A stretch of DNA of 64,000 bases, from contig NW_017265189.1 of assembly GCF_001638985.1 (NCBI RefSeq), positions 434,001-498,000 on the forward strand, read 5' to 3'. Shown one piece after another: positions 34,291 through 46,925 of this stretch. The DNA is from Phycomyces blakesleeanus NRRL 1555(-) (lineage: Eukaryota; Mucoromycota; Mucoromycetes; Mucorales; Phycomycetaceae). Position numbers and translations under genes: made by a program. The notes under the pieces were generated by a model. The model was not told the DNA's origin. It saw only the letters and a program-made list of their open reading frames with translations, and did no database searches. The number at the start of each line of letters is the position of its first letter. Position 1 is the stretch's first letter.

Positions 34291-35775
34291 CTGATAACAG
34301 CTGATCTGATATATATATAAGTGAATATTAGTCAATCTTATACATATATAAACCAATAATTGCCGATCTGATATATATATAAGCCAATAATTGCCAATCT
34401 TATATATATAAGCCAATGATCGCCAATCTAATATATATATAAGTAGATGATCGCCGATCTCATACATATATAAGTAGATGACAACCGATTTCATATATAT
34501 ATAAGCTAATAATTATCAATCTGATATATATATAAGTCAATAGTCACTGATCTGATATATATATAAGTCAATGATCACTGATCTCATATATATATAAGTA
34601 GATAATCGCTAATCTGGTATATATATAAGCCAATAATTGTTAATTTCATATATATATAAGCAGATGATCATCGATCTCATATATATATAATTAATGATCA
34701 TCAATCTAGTGTATATATAAGTCAATAGTTGCCAATCTGGTATATATATAAGCAGATGATCACTGATCTCATATATATATAAGTAGATAATTGCCAATCT
34801 GGTATATATATAAGCCAATAATTGCTGATTTTATATATATATAAGTCAATAGTTACCAATCTCATATATATATAAGCAGATAATTGCCGATCTCATACAT
34901 ATATAAGCAGATGATTGCCGATCTCATATATATATAAGCAGATGATCGCCAATCTCATATATATATATAAGCAGATGATTATCAATCTGATATATTTATA
35001 TAAGCTGATGATAGTCGATCTGATATATATATAAGCTGTTAACTGCCAATTAGGTATATATATAAGCTGATAACAGGTGATCCACACTATATATAAACAT
35101 ATGATACTCAATCTGATATATATATAAGCTGATGATAGCTGATATGGTATATATATAAATTGTTGACTGCCAATCAGCTATATATATGTAAACTATTAAC
35201 AGTCTATCTCATACATATATAAGCTGATATTAGCTAATCTAGTATATATATAAGCTGTTGACTGCCAATCTGGCATATATATAAGCTGTTGACTGCTAAT
35301 CTGATATATATATATAAGATATAACAGCCAATCTTATACGTATATAAGCTATTGACAGTCTATCTCATACATATATAAGTAGATCACAGTCAATCTGATA
35401 TATATATAAGCTGATGATAGTCAATCGGGTATATATATAAGCTGTTGACTGCCAATTGGGTATATATATAAGCTGATGACATAGGATGTACACTATATAT
35501 AAACATATGATATCCAATCTGATATATATATAAGTGGATCACAGTCAATCTGATATATATATAAGCTGATGATAGTCGATCTAGTATATATATAAGCTGT
35601 TGACTGCCAATTGTGTATATATATAAGTTGATGACAGGTGATTTGCACTATATATAAACATATGATATGCAGTCTAATATATATATAAGTAGATCACAGC
35701 CAAGCTGATATATATATAAGTGGATTACAGCCAATCTGATATATATATATAAGTGGATAACAGTTAATCTCATAT
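34291..35775 (+). repeat. 31-bp minisatellite, second block
   Basis: It has many units of the CTGATATATATATAAG type separated by variable 15-bp parts. It is interrupted by element 6 at 35776, with tat duplicated. Confidence 0.9.
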
Positions 35776-37779
35776 CACTGCAAAAGGAGGGTGGATTTGG
35801 TCGAATTTTATTTTTTGAATTTTGGCAAAATTTGGAAAAATATTTCAAACACCATCGTTTTTCAATATATTTTTTTCTTGAGATGGGAATTCACAATTTT
35901 TTCTGATTATATTAAATAAACACAGATACAAACACAAATATTTATTAATTAGGCAATAAATCGCACAATTGTCTTAAAAAATATATGTTTCGATTGACTT
36001 GGCAGAAAAATAAAAAATATAAATAAAATATTAAATGTTAAATGTAGTATTTAATTATTTTTCTGGAAGGAAAAACTTGTTGTTACAGATGCACCTAATT
36101 TAGACTCAATAATATTTTTATTGCATCGCAAAAAATACCGATTTTTATTAGAATATAATAATATATGATATATGACTTATTTTTAATAAGAAAGTATATC
36201 AAAAAAATTGAAAAAAAGAGCAAGAATTGATGTCATAAAAAATACAAGAAAAAGAAAATCCAAAAAAGGCCACTTGCCAAAATGAGCGAGAATTGATGTC
36301 ATGTTAAAAAAACGCAAAAGAGAAAAACTACGCCATTATATCAGTGATTATTAAATTGAAGCCCCATTAATAATCAGGCACACTTTTTTTAAGAAAAGAT
36401 CGCTGTATGAAAATCCATTTGTAATTCTTACTAATAGGGACGGTAAGCTCAATGTAGTCAATGACATAGTGAACAAGATATATCAACTCATTATTAATGA
36501 CAAAAATAAGAGACATATAAAAGATGAAAATAAAATATAGTATACACCTCTTTATTATTTTATTATTATTAATATTATTCTTACTGTTATGAATTCTACA
36601 ACTAAAACCTACACTGTTATGTGTACATGTTCATCATGTACCAAAAATGCAATTGGCGGAATTTTGCAAAATGCACAGACCTTTAAGCGTCATAATAATG
36701 CTGATAAGTTATTAGACATTGGCCCAAAAAATCGAGGTAAATGACATTTGAGTAGTACGCGCATTACTGGATAAATTGTAATCTAATATTTTTTTCTGTT
36801 AATTATCAGTTAATACAGAAGTTGTTGAAGAAGAGACAGACGTTGAAATGGTAGATGTATCTGAAACATCAATTGATTGTGAGTATAAAATTTCTTTTTA
36901 ATAAATCATAATTTAGATAGCTAATAGTCTGGTTTTACTATAGATGAAGACAATTATTCTATTGTATCAGCCGAAACTACCTTACAGAGTGTACCTTTTT
37001 TGAGAGAAGACGAGATTTTTTAATTCGAAGAGTCTGATGTCGAGACAACATCATTGGCTTCTGACAATGACGATCCTCACTGGGGAATTAGATTTCTACA
37101 CATATGCGATAGTATGGGAAATTCTGAGTGACAGAATAATTAAATTCTGGAATTTGGCATTTATAGATTCTGTTCGCAATATGTTATGTTACCTGTGAGT
37201 TGTCCATATAACTTCTGAACTTATAATGATCCATATAGAGATGTAAGGTTCTTTTAAACTATTTAATCGCAGAGAGAATAATCAAATTATGGCATTTTTT
37301 TTTTGGATGTTACATTAAATTAAACTTGATTTGAAACAGAGATTCTAATAAAAAATCTATTTTTGATAGAAAACTGTCTACTGAAATAATGATATTCTAT
37401 TGGATCATTTAACAGAAGAAACAGGATTTATGTATACTGTCTTCCGAATCTAAACACTTTTATTGGACAATTATGCACGGCTAAACTATAGGATTCACAC
37501 ATGCCATACTACTGCAATACTTCTTGCACTTCATTTCAAATATTTTTATAGGGATTGTTTTGGAAAAATTGTTTTTATTTTAAAAAAAGCTTCTTGCTTA
37601 TAATATGTACGACTTGACAGTATATAGTCTAATCTAATATATAGGCTACTATATAATTAATATAATAACAAACCCTTTCATATATTATAATATATAAATA
37701 CTTCCAATACGATAGAATCCTAAAAAGAAACGCGTGTTTACGGTATTTCACTAGTAAGAGAAGGCTAAAAAATTATTCA

Positions 37780-38500
37780 ATTATATTAGATTATATAAAT
37801 ATTTATTTTTCTTTAATTTAAATAGTATGGTTACTTACCAGTACTTTTGTCAGAACCAGACATAGTGCACATTGACTGTTGTTCTGAAAGGTTTAATAAA
37901 ATGCATTAGTAAAGATCATGGAATAAAGTTTGGCTTTATTACTTACCAAAGAAAATCGGTTTTCAAAGACAAGTCATTCAATCAGGTACATAGAAATGTT
38001 GGCAGTACTAACAGAGATAGAAAATAAACAAAATTAGATATAAGAATAAAACAAATAAATACATTATTCAGACTTACTGGATAAATTTCTGCTGTTGGTA
38101 TGTCTTTATGATGAGCTGAGGAGAGAAAAAGAAAATAATTAATAAAGAAGCACATACACAATAACCGCGTTTTACCTTTTTATTCTTGTCCATTAATCAA
38201 CATGGCAAAGACTTGTAATACTATCAGCAACCACAATAATAATAAAAGAAAAAACATTAAGAATAAATATAACAGTAGAATAATAAAAACAAATTGCTTA
38301 CCAGGGTGTGAACTCAAATACATCAATAAGAATAAAAGTAAATAAAGCGGAAAAGAAACAGGAAAAAAAGAAATAAGAAAAAAATAAAGAAAAAGAAGAA
38401 AAAAAAGTGGGCTTTCAAACAGAAGGCAGTTTAGATGAGAATTGACTCTAGTAAAATACAATAGTAATAAAATGAATAGTCCGAAATTATATTGTAACAC
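37780..38500 (-). other. orf3-like micro-exon region of element 7
   Basis: The minus strand opens with a hydrophobic stretch (LFILLLLYFTRVNS, then Leu/Phe-rich) from a GTG at 38500, with no ATG at that point. Then come candidate short exons of about 38-61 nt, all bounded by AG and GT, at descending positions from 38300 to 37850. Splicing the first two exons ends the frame at GQE. Position (divergent from ORF2) and style match orf3 of element 8, but the peptide cannot be aligned with confidence. Confidence 0.4.
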
Positions 38501-38732
38501 TAAGTTCTATGTTGAATATTAAAGAAGTTGTTCAAGGTTATAAAGGATTTTATAGAAAATAATATATAATCCCTTCCTTTTCTCAGCTATTTCATAAATC
38601 TACTTTATATTAACTTATTTTGTATGTATATCTTTGATTAAACAAAAATAAATATATTTCAACCCATACATTTATTTTATTTTAATAATTTATTAATGTA
38701 TAAAACTTTAATAAAAATACAATAAAGAAAAA

Positions 38733-40044
38733 ATGCCTTCCAATAGCAGCAGAAAAACAGACCGTAAAGGAAAAGGAAAAGCATCTGCAAGTATATCTAC
38801 CTCTGCAAACCGTGTTTTGGCTGGCCGTGTTGGACCTCGAGAAATTGACCCCCAGTTTCTCATCCGCAACTATCCAAGATCAGCGATACGTGAAAATTGT
38901 TGAAATGTTTAACAAAGTAAACAACAATATCAACGGTGTCAAGGATGACATTGCTGCTGTCAATAGCAACATGGCAGCCTTTAAAAACAGGATGGGCGTT
39001 GTTGTTGACACGTCTGGAAAGACACATACGGCATTTGCAGACTTTGCAACTGCCTATGCCAACAATCAGACTCGTATGGCTAGTCTAGGACCATCTCTGA
39101 TGCCATCCTATGTCCCCCAGACCTTCCTCAGTGATGCCAAGGTTTCTGTCATTATCTCAGTAATTAATATTAATATATGTTAGTATCAACAACTTATTAA
39201 ACAACCTGTATTTAGGAAATCTTCGCGGAAAAGTTGTGGGACTGGAAGTTTGAGTCTGACGACCCTGCTCTTGTTGCTGAGAACGAGAGTAAGAAGAAGT
39301 GGAACTTGAACAAGAAGATTAACCACCGCGATAACGTAGCTGTTATCAACTACTTGAAGAGCTACATTAGCGCCCAGACTCGTCTAGCTGATACTCACCC
39401 ATGGGTGATAAGTAATAAAATAAAGAACAGGTACAAGCACAGTCATCGTACTTTTCACGAGTCTCCTGAGCAGAAGGCCAAGAAAAACAGCAAGGGGAGA
39501 GCAAACAGTCGTACTCTTCAGGTTTGTATATACTATATAAAAAATTAATTGGTATATTACTATTTTCTCAAGCTACAATCTATATAACCAGATGTCTATC
39601 CGACGCAAGTCGACATACATGGACAACTGGGTAGCCATTGATGCTGCAATGGGATATAAGACTGGAAACCCTGTTGAGAAGGCCTATCTCAAACTCTTTC
39701 AGAAGGATGCCATGTCTGATGGTGAGTCGGATATTGAGATTGTGGACAATCTTCCACGACGGTGTTTGCATGTGGCTCGCCCCACTTGGAGAAGTGAAGA
39801 GGTAAATAATATTTAGAATAAATAAATAAGTTTTATAACAAGAAAAATAAAGAACTAATAAAAATAAATACAGTTCAACAGATTGTTGACAATGGTTGAC
39901 GACATTGATCGTACCCATCACGTGTTAAATGCGGGCGTGGGAACAAAGCCAAGAATGAACAGATATCCAGCAACATTGTTGCCTTGCTCTGTTCCTGCCA
40001 CTCTGTCCCAGTCATTGCCTCGTTGGGCAATCAACGATGAATAA
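38733..40044 (+). pseudogene. CACTA family-1 ORF2 of element 7, apparent frameshift in exon 1
   Basis: Exons are 38733-39141, 39216-39521 (306 nt), 39592-39801 and 39874-40044. Exon 1 starts with a basic KTDRKGKGKAS segment and then must shift by one base before about 38880 to reach the helical part (FNKVNNNINGVKDDIAAVNS). A missed intron or a sequencing error is an alternative. Exon 2 has WDWKFESDDPALVAENESKK and a basic NRYKHSHRTFHESPEQ region, exon 3 ends RPTWRSEE and exon 4 ends LPRWAINDE. It is convergent with the transposase, 115 bp apart. Confidence 0.65.
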
Positions 40045-40159
40045 ACATTTTCTTTTTTACTATGTTCTGTTGTAGGGCCAAATAGTAATAATTGAAATTG
40101 AATTGATTAAAGGAAATAATAATAGAGGATAAATATATAAGTAAGTGTGTGTATGAGAA

Positions 40160-43109
40160 TTAATAGTAAATTTTTTTTGGTAAAGGAATCGCGAGTTTTT
40201 TGTTGACATTTTTTGTAGTTTTGTAATCTACTATTGCAACTGTTAGGAGAATCCGATGTACTGGCAGGATGCTTTGAAAATCTTGCTTGTAGAATTCATC
40301 CTGTAACAACTCAACTCCTTCTAATTCTCTTGTTTTGTCCAAAGTGGATTTGAACCATTTGACAAATGCAAATACATGCTGACTACTATGGGGATTTCTG
40401 TATGTTAGAGAAGAAACAGTTGGCCTAAAATTGTGAACAAAAAGGTACTGAATCTCTCCAACATACGCATGTTCCGACCCAGTTCGTTCAGTAAAATATG
40501 CTTGTATGTATGATCCGCGGCCATTCGTGCCAATGCACCCTTTGTAGCTTTGCCCAAGAAGATCAACGGACTTCACCATTTCGATCCAGTCATTGACGAA
40601 AGGTGAGTCATCAATTACATCTTTGCAACCTGAGATCTGTGGATTCTTGTACGCAGCTTGATAGTATCCTACAAGACAATCATATTCATGTTTTGGCATA
40701 AATGATAATGGTCTTGTTTTCAATGGCAAGGCGGATGGTGGCAGGGGCTCGTTTCCACGAATTATCATTGAAAGATTCTGTGAAGCTTCAAGATATTCGG
40801 AAATTGAGAAAGAGTGAGAGAGGTAGGTGTTGGTGTTGGTGTTGGTGTTAGTGTTGGTGTTGGTGTTGTTGTTGTTGGTGGTGAACTTATCGAAAATTTC
40901 AAAACATGCAAGTGCATGCATAGGTTTCAGAAGTCGACGCACAAAATCTCCCTTCCACGACTCTTCAATAAACTGTCTCATAAATGTCGATTCGAACCCG
41001 TTTCTTCGATTGGTCTTGATATTTTTCAGAACACTATTGTACCTTTCAAAGCTGAAAAGCCAATAGCCATAGACGGGCCCAAAGTCAATCATTGTTTGGC
41101 GTAAGTGCAGATGCAGGTGCATGTTGGGAGAGAGAAGGTCCAGGTCGTACAATGTCTCACACCCTTTACAGAATTCTTCTAAGCATTTGTGTCCTTTCTC
41201 AATGTCTTCTTCAGAAACACTAGGCTTGGTGAAGTATCTGCATGCGTTAACAAACTCTATCCAGTTCTTGAACTCTGGCAACGGCAACACATCCCTTAGA
41301 ACCACAGGAGAGTACACAAGGCACCAAGACTTCCACTCATCAGCCTTCATATAGGGAAATCCCTTGGCAATCTTTGTCCCAAGTGACGTGTAATCGGGCG
41401 GCAACACTACCTTCTCAACAGCCTTTTGCATGGCAACGAGTTTTTTATCATCGATTAATCCATCCGCAACCCATCTCTCCAGCATTCTTTTGGCAGTGCC
41501 TAAGAAAAGATTGTGCATGGGATCGATGATCGTGCAGCGGACAATGTCAAAGTACTGAAGACGATGCAGTTCGGACCAGCGAACACCATGTGCAACTTCA
41601 AGACGCTGTCTCTCAGTCGGTTTGGTTGCATTTCTCCAGATCTCTGCATCCTTACAATTGTCATTCTTAGTGCGAAGGAGCCACTTTGAGAAATCAAATC
41701 CAGAATAATCAACGGAACTCGTTCCAGCCAACCTCGAAAATTGACGCTTACACTTGTGGCATGCATTTGTACTTGTATGGGATGTGAACCCACATACTTT
41801 CCTTGCAGCAGGTATATCACAGGCAACCATGAGAAGGGCTGCTCGGATAGAAGTACCATTTGGACATTGGTGAGTCTTAATCTTAATACCTTTGTACAGC
41901 TCCATCAACTCATCCACAAGCGGTTTCAGATAGTTATTTATGTCAGAAGTGCTTGCTTCTTTAGGCCCTGGCATTAACCCAACAAGAATCACGTTCTCCT
42001 TCTTGAACCGCTCACTGCGTGGAAGATTATTGATTGCAAGATATATGGCACCACAGGAGTAGGTAACACCATCGAATGGCTGAAACCAGTCAATGTTCAG
42101 CGTGAGCATGAGTGATTGCTCGGTGTCAACAAAAGGTATACCATCTATGTCTACTATCTCATTCCACATCGCACCATCGTACACGTCAAATAAAGTGCTA
42201 TCCATTTTCGGGCCGCGGTTCCATGAGTTGATGTTGTTTTCAAAATCCGGGCGTTGAAAAAACGTCTTTAGGGCTTTCTTGACAGAGTGGAATACATATG
42301 TCTTTTTGGGTGCTTTTGACCCGGGACCAGACTTAAACAAGCTGTTGCCACACAAGGAGGTTTTACCAAAATTGGGTGATGTACAACACAAAGGGGCGGC
42401 TTCATTATCATATATGGCATGGCATTCGCTACATGCAACATACTTCTTGACACCACTTGTCAACGCTTCAAATCCGGCCAAACGTTTGAGGCCAGCAACA
42501 CTCACTGGAAGGCGGAATGGGTCAAACAAAAACTGCAGTATCTTGTTGATTATGGCAATCAGGATTACAGCTCCTTCATCCACAACGTATAGCGAGACAA
42601 AAAGAGCAACCGAAATAACAATGAATTGGTGAATCAAATTCAATTCCGAGATTGATTCCAATGAAGAATCTTTAATTTGATTTTTTTTAAAGAACGTTGA
42701 TTAACTCTCTATTTTCTAGGATATAATATTATCTAAAGCTGTGTACCTACCTTCATCATTGTCCATCTCAACATCGGATTCATCTTCATATTCTTCTTTG
42801 TAAGTGTCACTTGTATACTGGACATTATCTTCAGGGCCAAACACGCAATCCGTTTCAGAGAAAGGTTGGTTTCTTGTCCGTATATCCAAAATGTCATTTG
42901 TGTCATTTAGGTCTACAAAAGCGGAATGTTAGACCCAAATAAATCAATGTAATAAAATAAGTTTTCTTACTTCTAAGCTCAGAATTCATTTCAACATCTT
43001 CCTGTTCAAATTCAAAACCATCTTCCTCTTGATTTACAGGCTCAGAAACAGCACTACTAATTGTATCGCATGTGTCTTCATGGGCTACACATTTATTATT
43101 ATTAGTGTT

Positions 43110-43156
<47 letters not shown>

Positions 43157-43375
43157 AAATAATAAAAAAGGAAATGATATAAAATAAAATAAAATAAAGT
43201 AAAGTAAAGCAAATGTATTAACTGTACGCGTTTGAACATGTGTAATATCATGATTATCTTTTTCTTGATGACGTTTAAATGTTTTAACAGATACACAATC
43301 GAATCCTAGTGTCTTGCTTTTACAGATAGAGCATCGACACTCTTTTCTAACAGTTGGTTTGCGAATAGGAGCCAT
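40160..43375 (-). CDS. CACTA tnp2-like transposase of element 7, intact (977 residues)
   Basis: Exons 43228-43375, 42971-43084, 42751-42912 and 40160-42669 join to 978 codons with no stop. The N-terminal finger is CRCSICKSKTLGFDC...FKRH, followed by an acidic linker. The core has NIDWFQPF (first Asp), LVGLMPGPKEA, CDIPAARKVCGF (second Asp), CHKCKRQF, IIDPMHNLFLGTAKR, KADEWKSW, HLHLRQTM and YGYWLFSFERYN. The C-terminal module reads GEIQYLF...FAFVKWF...ILPVHRI. An Asn-Thr repeat tract lies near 40826-40880. As a nuclear DDE enzyme it would act on CACT ends. All landmark residues are present, so it could be active, although its ORF2 partner appears frameshifted. Confidence 0.88.
40826..40880 (+). 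repeat. (GGTGTT)n-type tandem repeat in the element 7 transposase
   Basis: It is an in-frame hexamer repeat with a GTT tail encoding alternating Asn and Thr between the catalytic core and the C-terminal module. Sister copies lack it, so it is a recent expansion in a tolerated linker. Confidence 0.85.
43091..43153 (+). repeat. (ATT)n microsatellite in intron 1 of the element 7 transposase
   Basis: A nearly pure ATT run of about 20 units lies within the intron 43085-43227 and is not coding. Confidence 0.9.
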
Positions 43376-46291
43376 TTTAAAATGAAAAGAAAGGTTTACA
43401 ATAGTATTTAATAGTAAAGAAAGAGACTTCAAAGAAAACACACTTTTATTTTATTTGAGTTTGATGTTGCATTCTAATGCTACACAGCTGCCAGTAGCCA
43501 ATAGAGTAGCTTAAAATACTATTCAAATACTTTACTCACAAAAGTGAGCTGAACTACAATTTTACCTATTCTGTCTATCAGAACTTAGGTATACTTTACA
43601 TATGCGAAATTGATCTGTTTTTGCAGTGCCTGATTCAAGCGATGAGTCTGAAGATGAGAGCGAAGTTGAGGTTGCCGGTGTTGAAGATTTTGAAGACATG
43701 GTTGCTTCCGGTATGCATACATTTAAAAAAGAAATATACATAAATTGTGTTACAAATAATTAACAGAAATACTTGCCTTTGTAGTTGCTTCTTTGAAAAT
43801 TCATGAAATGTCTCAAACAAGCCAATTCATGACTCTATTTAACGTTATCTTTCAGGCGTTTTACTTGGTTCAAGCAGGTGGAACTGCTATGTTGAAATTC
43901 TTCCGCCATCTTCTTGTTGCCTTTGATAAGGATACCAATCTCCCACTCACCATTGATGCATTAAAGACTATGACCGGCTTCAATTTCATGACAAAAAGCA
44001 TTGTCAAATACACCGTCTGCAACAAGTGCTTTGCAATTTACCTACCAGGCAATCGCCAACCAAATTGCACATTCGAAAAATACACAACCACACCACCAAC
44101 ATACTGCGGAAATCCTCTTTTCTCTGACACCGAAGCTGATCGCGCTGTCCCTCTCATGGTTTTCCCATACAACTCGCTCAAGAATGCATTGGCACAGCAT
44201 TTTGCCAAACCTGGGTTCGAGCATCAAATCGTTCAATGGAGATCGAGGGAAACCGTAAACAGTACCTTGTTGGACGTCTATGATGGTGCAATGTGGTCTG
44301 AGCTCCTTGATGAAGATGACGAGCCTTTTGTGAATCACGACCATTCTTTGATGTTGACATTGAATGTGGATTGGTTTTAACCATTCGAGGGTCGTACACA
44401 TGCAAGTGGGGCCTTGTACCTGTCAATGAACAACCTGCCTAGGGAAGAAAGAATGAAGCCGGAAAACATTATCCTTGTCGGTGTCATGCCTGGTCCAAAG
44501 GAAGCGAAGATCGACCAGATGAACAACTTCTTGGAACCTCTGGTAGACAAGCTGGTAGAGTTATACGACAGCATAACTATGAAAACTCCAGAGTTCCCCA
44601 ATGGTACTAGTATCCGCGCTGCTCTTATGTGTGTTGCTTGCGACATACCTGCTGCAAGAAAGACTGCTGGATTTACAGGATTTGCAAGTACAAACGCCTG
44701 TCACATATGCAAGCATCATTTCACTGTTGTTGCTGGAACAAGTAAGATCAATTATTCTGGATTCGATCATGAGAACTGGGTCTCCCGAACAAAAGAGGAA
44801 AATGCAACTGAAGCTGAGATGTGGTTCTGCGCAGAATCTGATGCAGAGAGAGCTGTTTTGGAGAAGCAGCATGGCACCCGTTTTTCCGAGTTGCATCGCC
44901 TACACTACTTTGATCCCGTCCGATGCACGATTGTTGATCCCATGCACAATTTGTTTCTTGGGACAGCAAAGCGTATGATCAGTGTTTGGAAAGACCTGAG
45001 GTATCTCCCAACTGCTGTTCTCGTCCGTATGCAACGTCTTGCCGATGGTATTCTTGTTCCTCCTGGGTATGCCGTTTTATCAACAAAGATCGAATCTGGT
45101 TTCCCGTATATGAAGGCAGACAAGTGGCAATCGTGGTGTCTGATTTATTTGTTGGTGGTACTAAAAGACGCTTTACCTGAAGACGACTACAAAAACTGGA
45201 CTCTCTTTGTAAAAGCATGCCGAAAGTTGACCAGTCCTTCAGTCACATATTCAGAAATTGACAGCGCACACCAGCTCCTTGGAGAATTCGGAAAAGAGTG
45301 TGAGACTCTTTATGGAGAGAGCAGCATCATGCCAAATATGCACTTGCATATGCACTTGCATGAGTCAATGCTTAACTTTGGTCCGGTATACACATTCTGG
45401 CTGTATAGCTTCGAGAGATACAACGGCAAGTTGAAGAACATCAAGACGAACCATCGCAATGGTCTTGAGGTCACCTTCATAAGAGTCTTCCTGGAGAAAG
45501 CATTCATTGGTAGCTTTCTTCGAGCGTATTCTACCAATCTTTCATCACCACTGATAGAGTTCCTTGAGGGGGTTGCCCAAGTAAAATCAAATTCCGACAG
45601 CTCTTCTCCCTTGAATTTGGATGCTGGCCACCCTCCTGCGTTGCCATTTAGCTTAGCAATGTTCCAGCAAGCTGCTACCAATCCATGGTACAATGTCACC
45701 GGAAGTGAGGCCTTGCCCCCGACAACATTGCCAATCAAGTTGCAGCCTTTGACTATGATGAAGGATGATCACTATCAGTGGTTATTTGAATTCTATGTCA
45801 AGGCTTACCAGAGTACAAGTGTTTCCTTCTGTGCGGTAGGGAGAATCCCAATTGGTGAGGATGTATTTGTGAACAATCGGATTCAAAAGGTGAAGAAGAT
45901 TTCGTTGCTGGGGCAAGAGTACTGCAGTGGTAAAAAGAAGAAGCGCGGGTCTTTTGTGAGGGTATTGTTTCTTGAGAGAACAAATGACGATGTATCTGAA
46001 TTCCCTGGTCAAATAGAGTATTTATTTACTCATACCATCAAGATCGGTGGAGTCAAAAGAGTGTCAATGTTTGCATTCATTAAATGGTTTCCCGCCTACC
46101 ATTCAAGTAGTCATCAGCCATTAGCTGATCAAGGTCTGCAGTTGTGGGACAAGGGATTTATGGAAGAAGATGCTTTGTGCATTGTTCCAGTGCATCGTCT
46201 GCATTCGTGCTTTGCGTTGACTACGCATAAAATGCAGAGTGGGACGCAAAAGCACCTGGTTGTTTCACTGCCTAGAAAAGTAGTCACATAA

Positions 46292-46925
46292 AAAACAAAA
46301 AAAAATAACAACTATTTAGGTTACCAGTATAAATAATTATAATACGAGTTTTTTTGACTGTAAAAAGGTTTAGCTTTATTTATCTCTGTATTCTTATTTA
46401 GTTTTAACAATACTTCTTTATTAAGTATTTAAAAGAGCAATAGTAAATTATATTACCAGTTTTTTTTTAACTATTAATGAATAGTAAAAACCATTATTTA
46501 TTTCTCTTGCTTTTATCAATAATATAAAAGACAAAAAAACTTGTATATTTAATATCCGACATTTACCATTTTCTTAGCCTTTATTACATATTCTTGCTAA
46601 TATTGGTATTATAATTTCCAATAAAAAAAAACGAGGATAAAACAATCAGGGTTATATAATTAAATAATTGCTTTGTATATATATTTTTTTTATTAATTGG
46701 CTTTAAAATAAAATAAAATAAAATAATAATTTATTATTTTGATTTTTGATTTTGTCTTTTTCTTTTTCCTTTTATTTATATATTAATTGCTTCTCATCTT
46801 GACAATATCGCCTGATTATATTTTACCACTTCACCCCACATCATTCAACACAATCAATAAAAATCATTAAAGAACTATATTCACTTTGTAAACAAAATAA
46901 CGATTTATTGTTGGCGTGTGTGAAT
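46292..46925. other. Non-coding spacer between transposase and ORF2 of element 6
   Basis: The stretch is AT-rich, without an ORF of note. It is longer than the spacers between the convergent genes of elements 3, 7 and 8 (115-207 bp). Confidence 0.5.

Larger units (their letters stand above)
37078..43628 (-). mobile_element. CACTA family-1 element 7, inserted in element 6 (6551 bp)
   Basis: It starts CACTGGGGAATTAGAT and ends, reverse-complemented, CACTGCAAAAACAGAT, so the terminal repeat is imperfect. The 3-bp duplication is cct at 37075-37077 and 43629-43631. Removing it restores an acidic reading frame of the element 6 transposase. Its genes run opposite to those of element 6. 37100-37780 is non-coding. 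Confidence 0.88.
36589..46291 (+). pseudogene. CACTA transposase of element 6, split by element 7, two stops
   Basis: Exons are 36589-36736, 36810-36878, 36944-37077 continued at 43632-43710 after element 7, and 43785-46291. They sum to 979 codons in phase. The N-terminus has CTCSSC...FKRH, then an acidic region interrupted by element 7, then the core. In the core are NVDWF (first Asp), GVMPGPKEA, CDIPAARKTAGF (second Asp), CHICKHHF, IVDPMHNLFLGTAKR, KADKWQSW, HMHLHES and the C-terminal QIEYLF...IVPVHRL. TAA at 44378-44380 replaces Gln of the WFQPF motif; TAA at 37021-37023 lies in the acidic region. The gene was probably inactivated by both insertion and point mutation. The ORF2 partner remains open. 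Confidence 0.85.

Noticed and set aside
34282..35111. Minus-strand ORFs rich in IYIYQI-type peptides (also at 32254, 51213, 51419, 52151, 60492, 60698 and 61430)
   Set aside because: A 31-bp unit is one more than a multiple of three, so three units give an open frame with a 31-codon period. These are by-products of the minisatellite.
44378..44380. Stop codons read as Gln (alternative genetic code)
   Set aside because: Elements 4, 7 and 8 have long intact genes that use TAA or TAG only as normal ends, and their Gln codons are standard.
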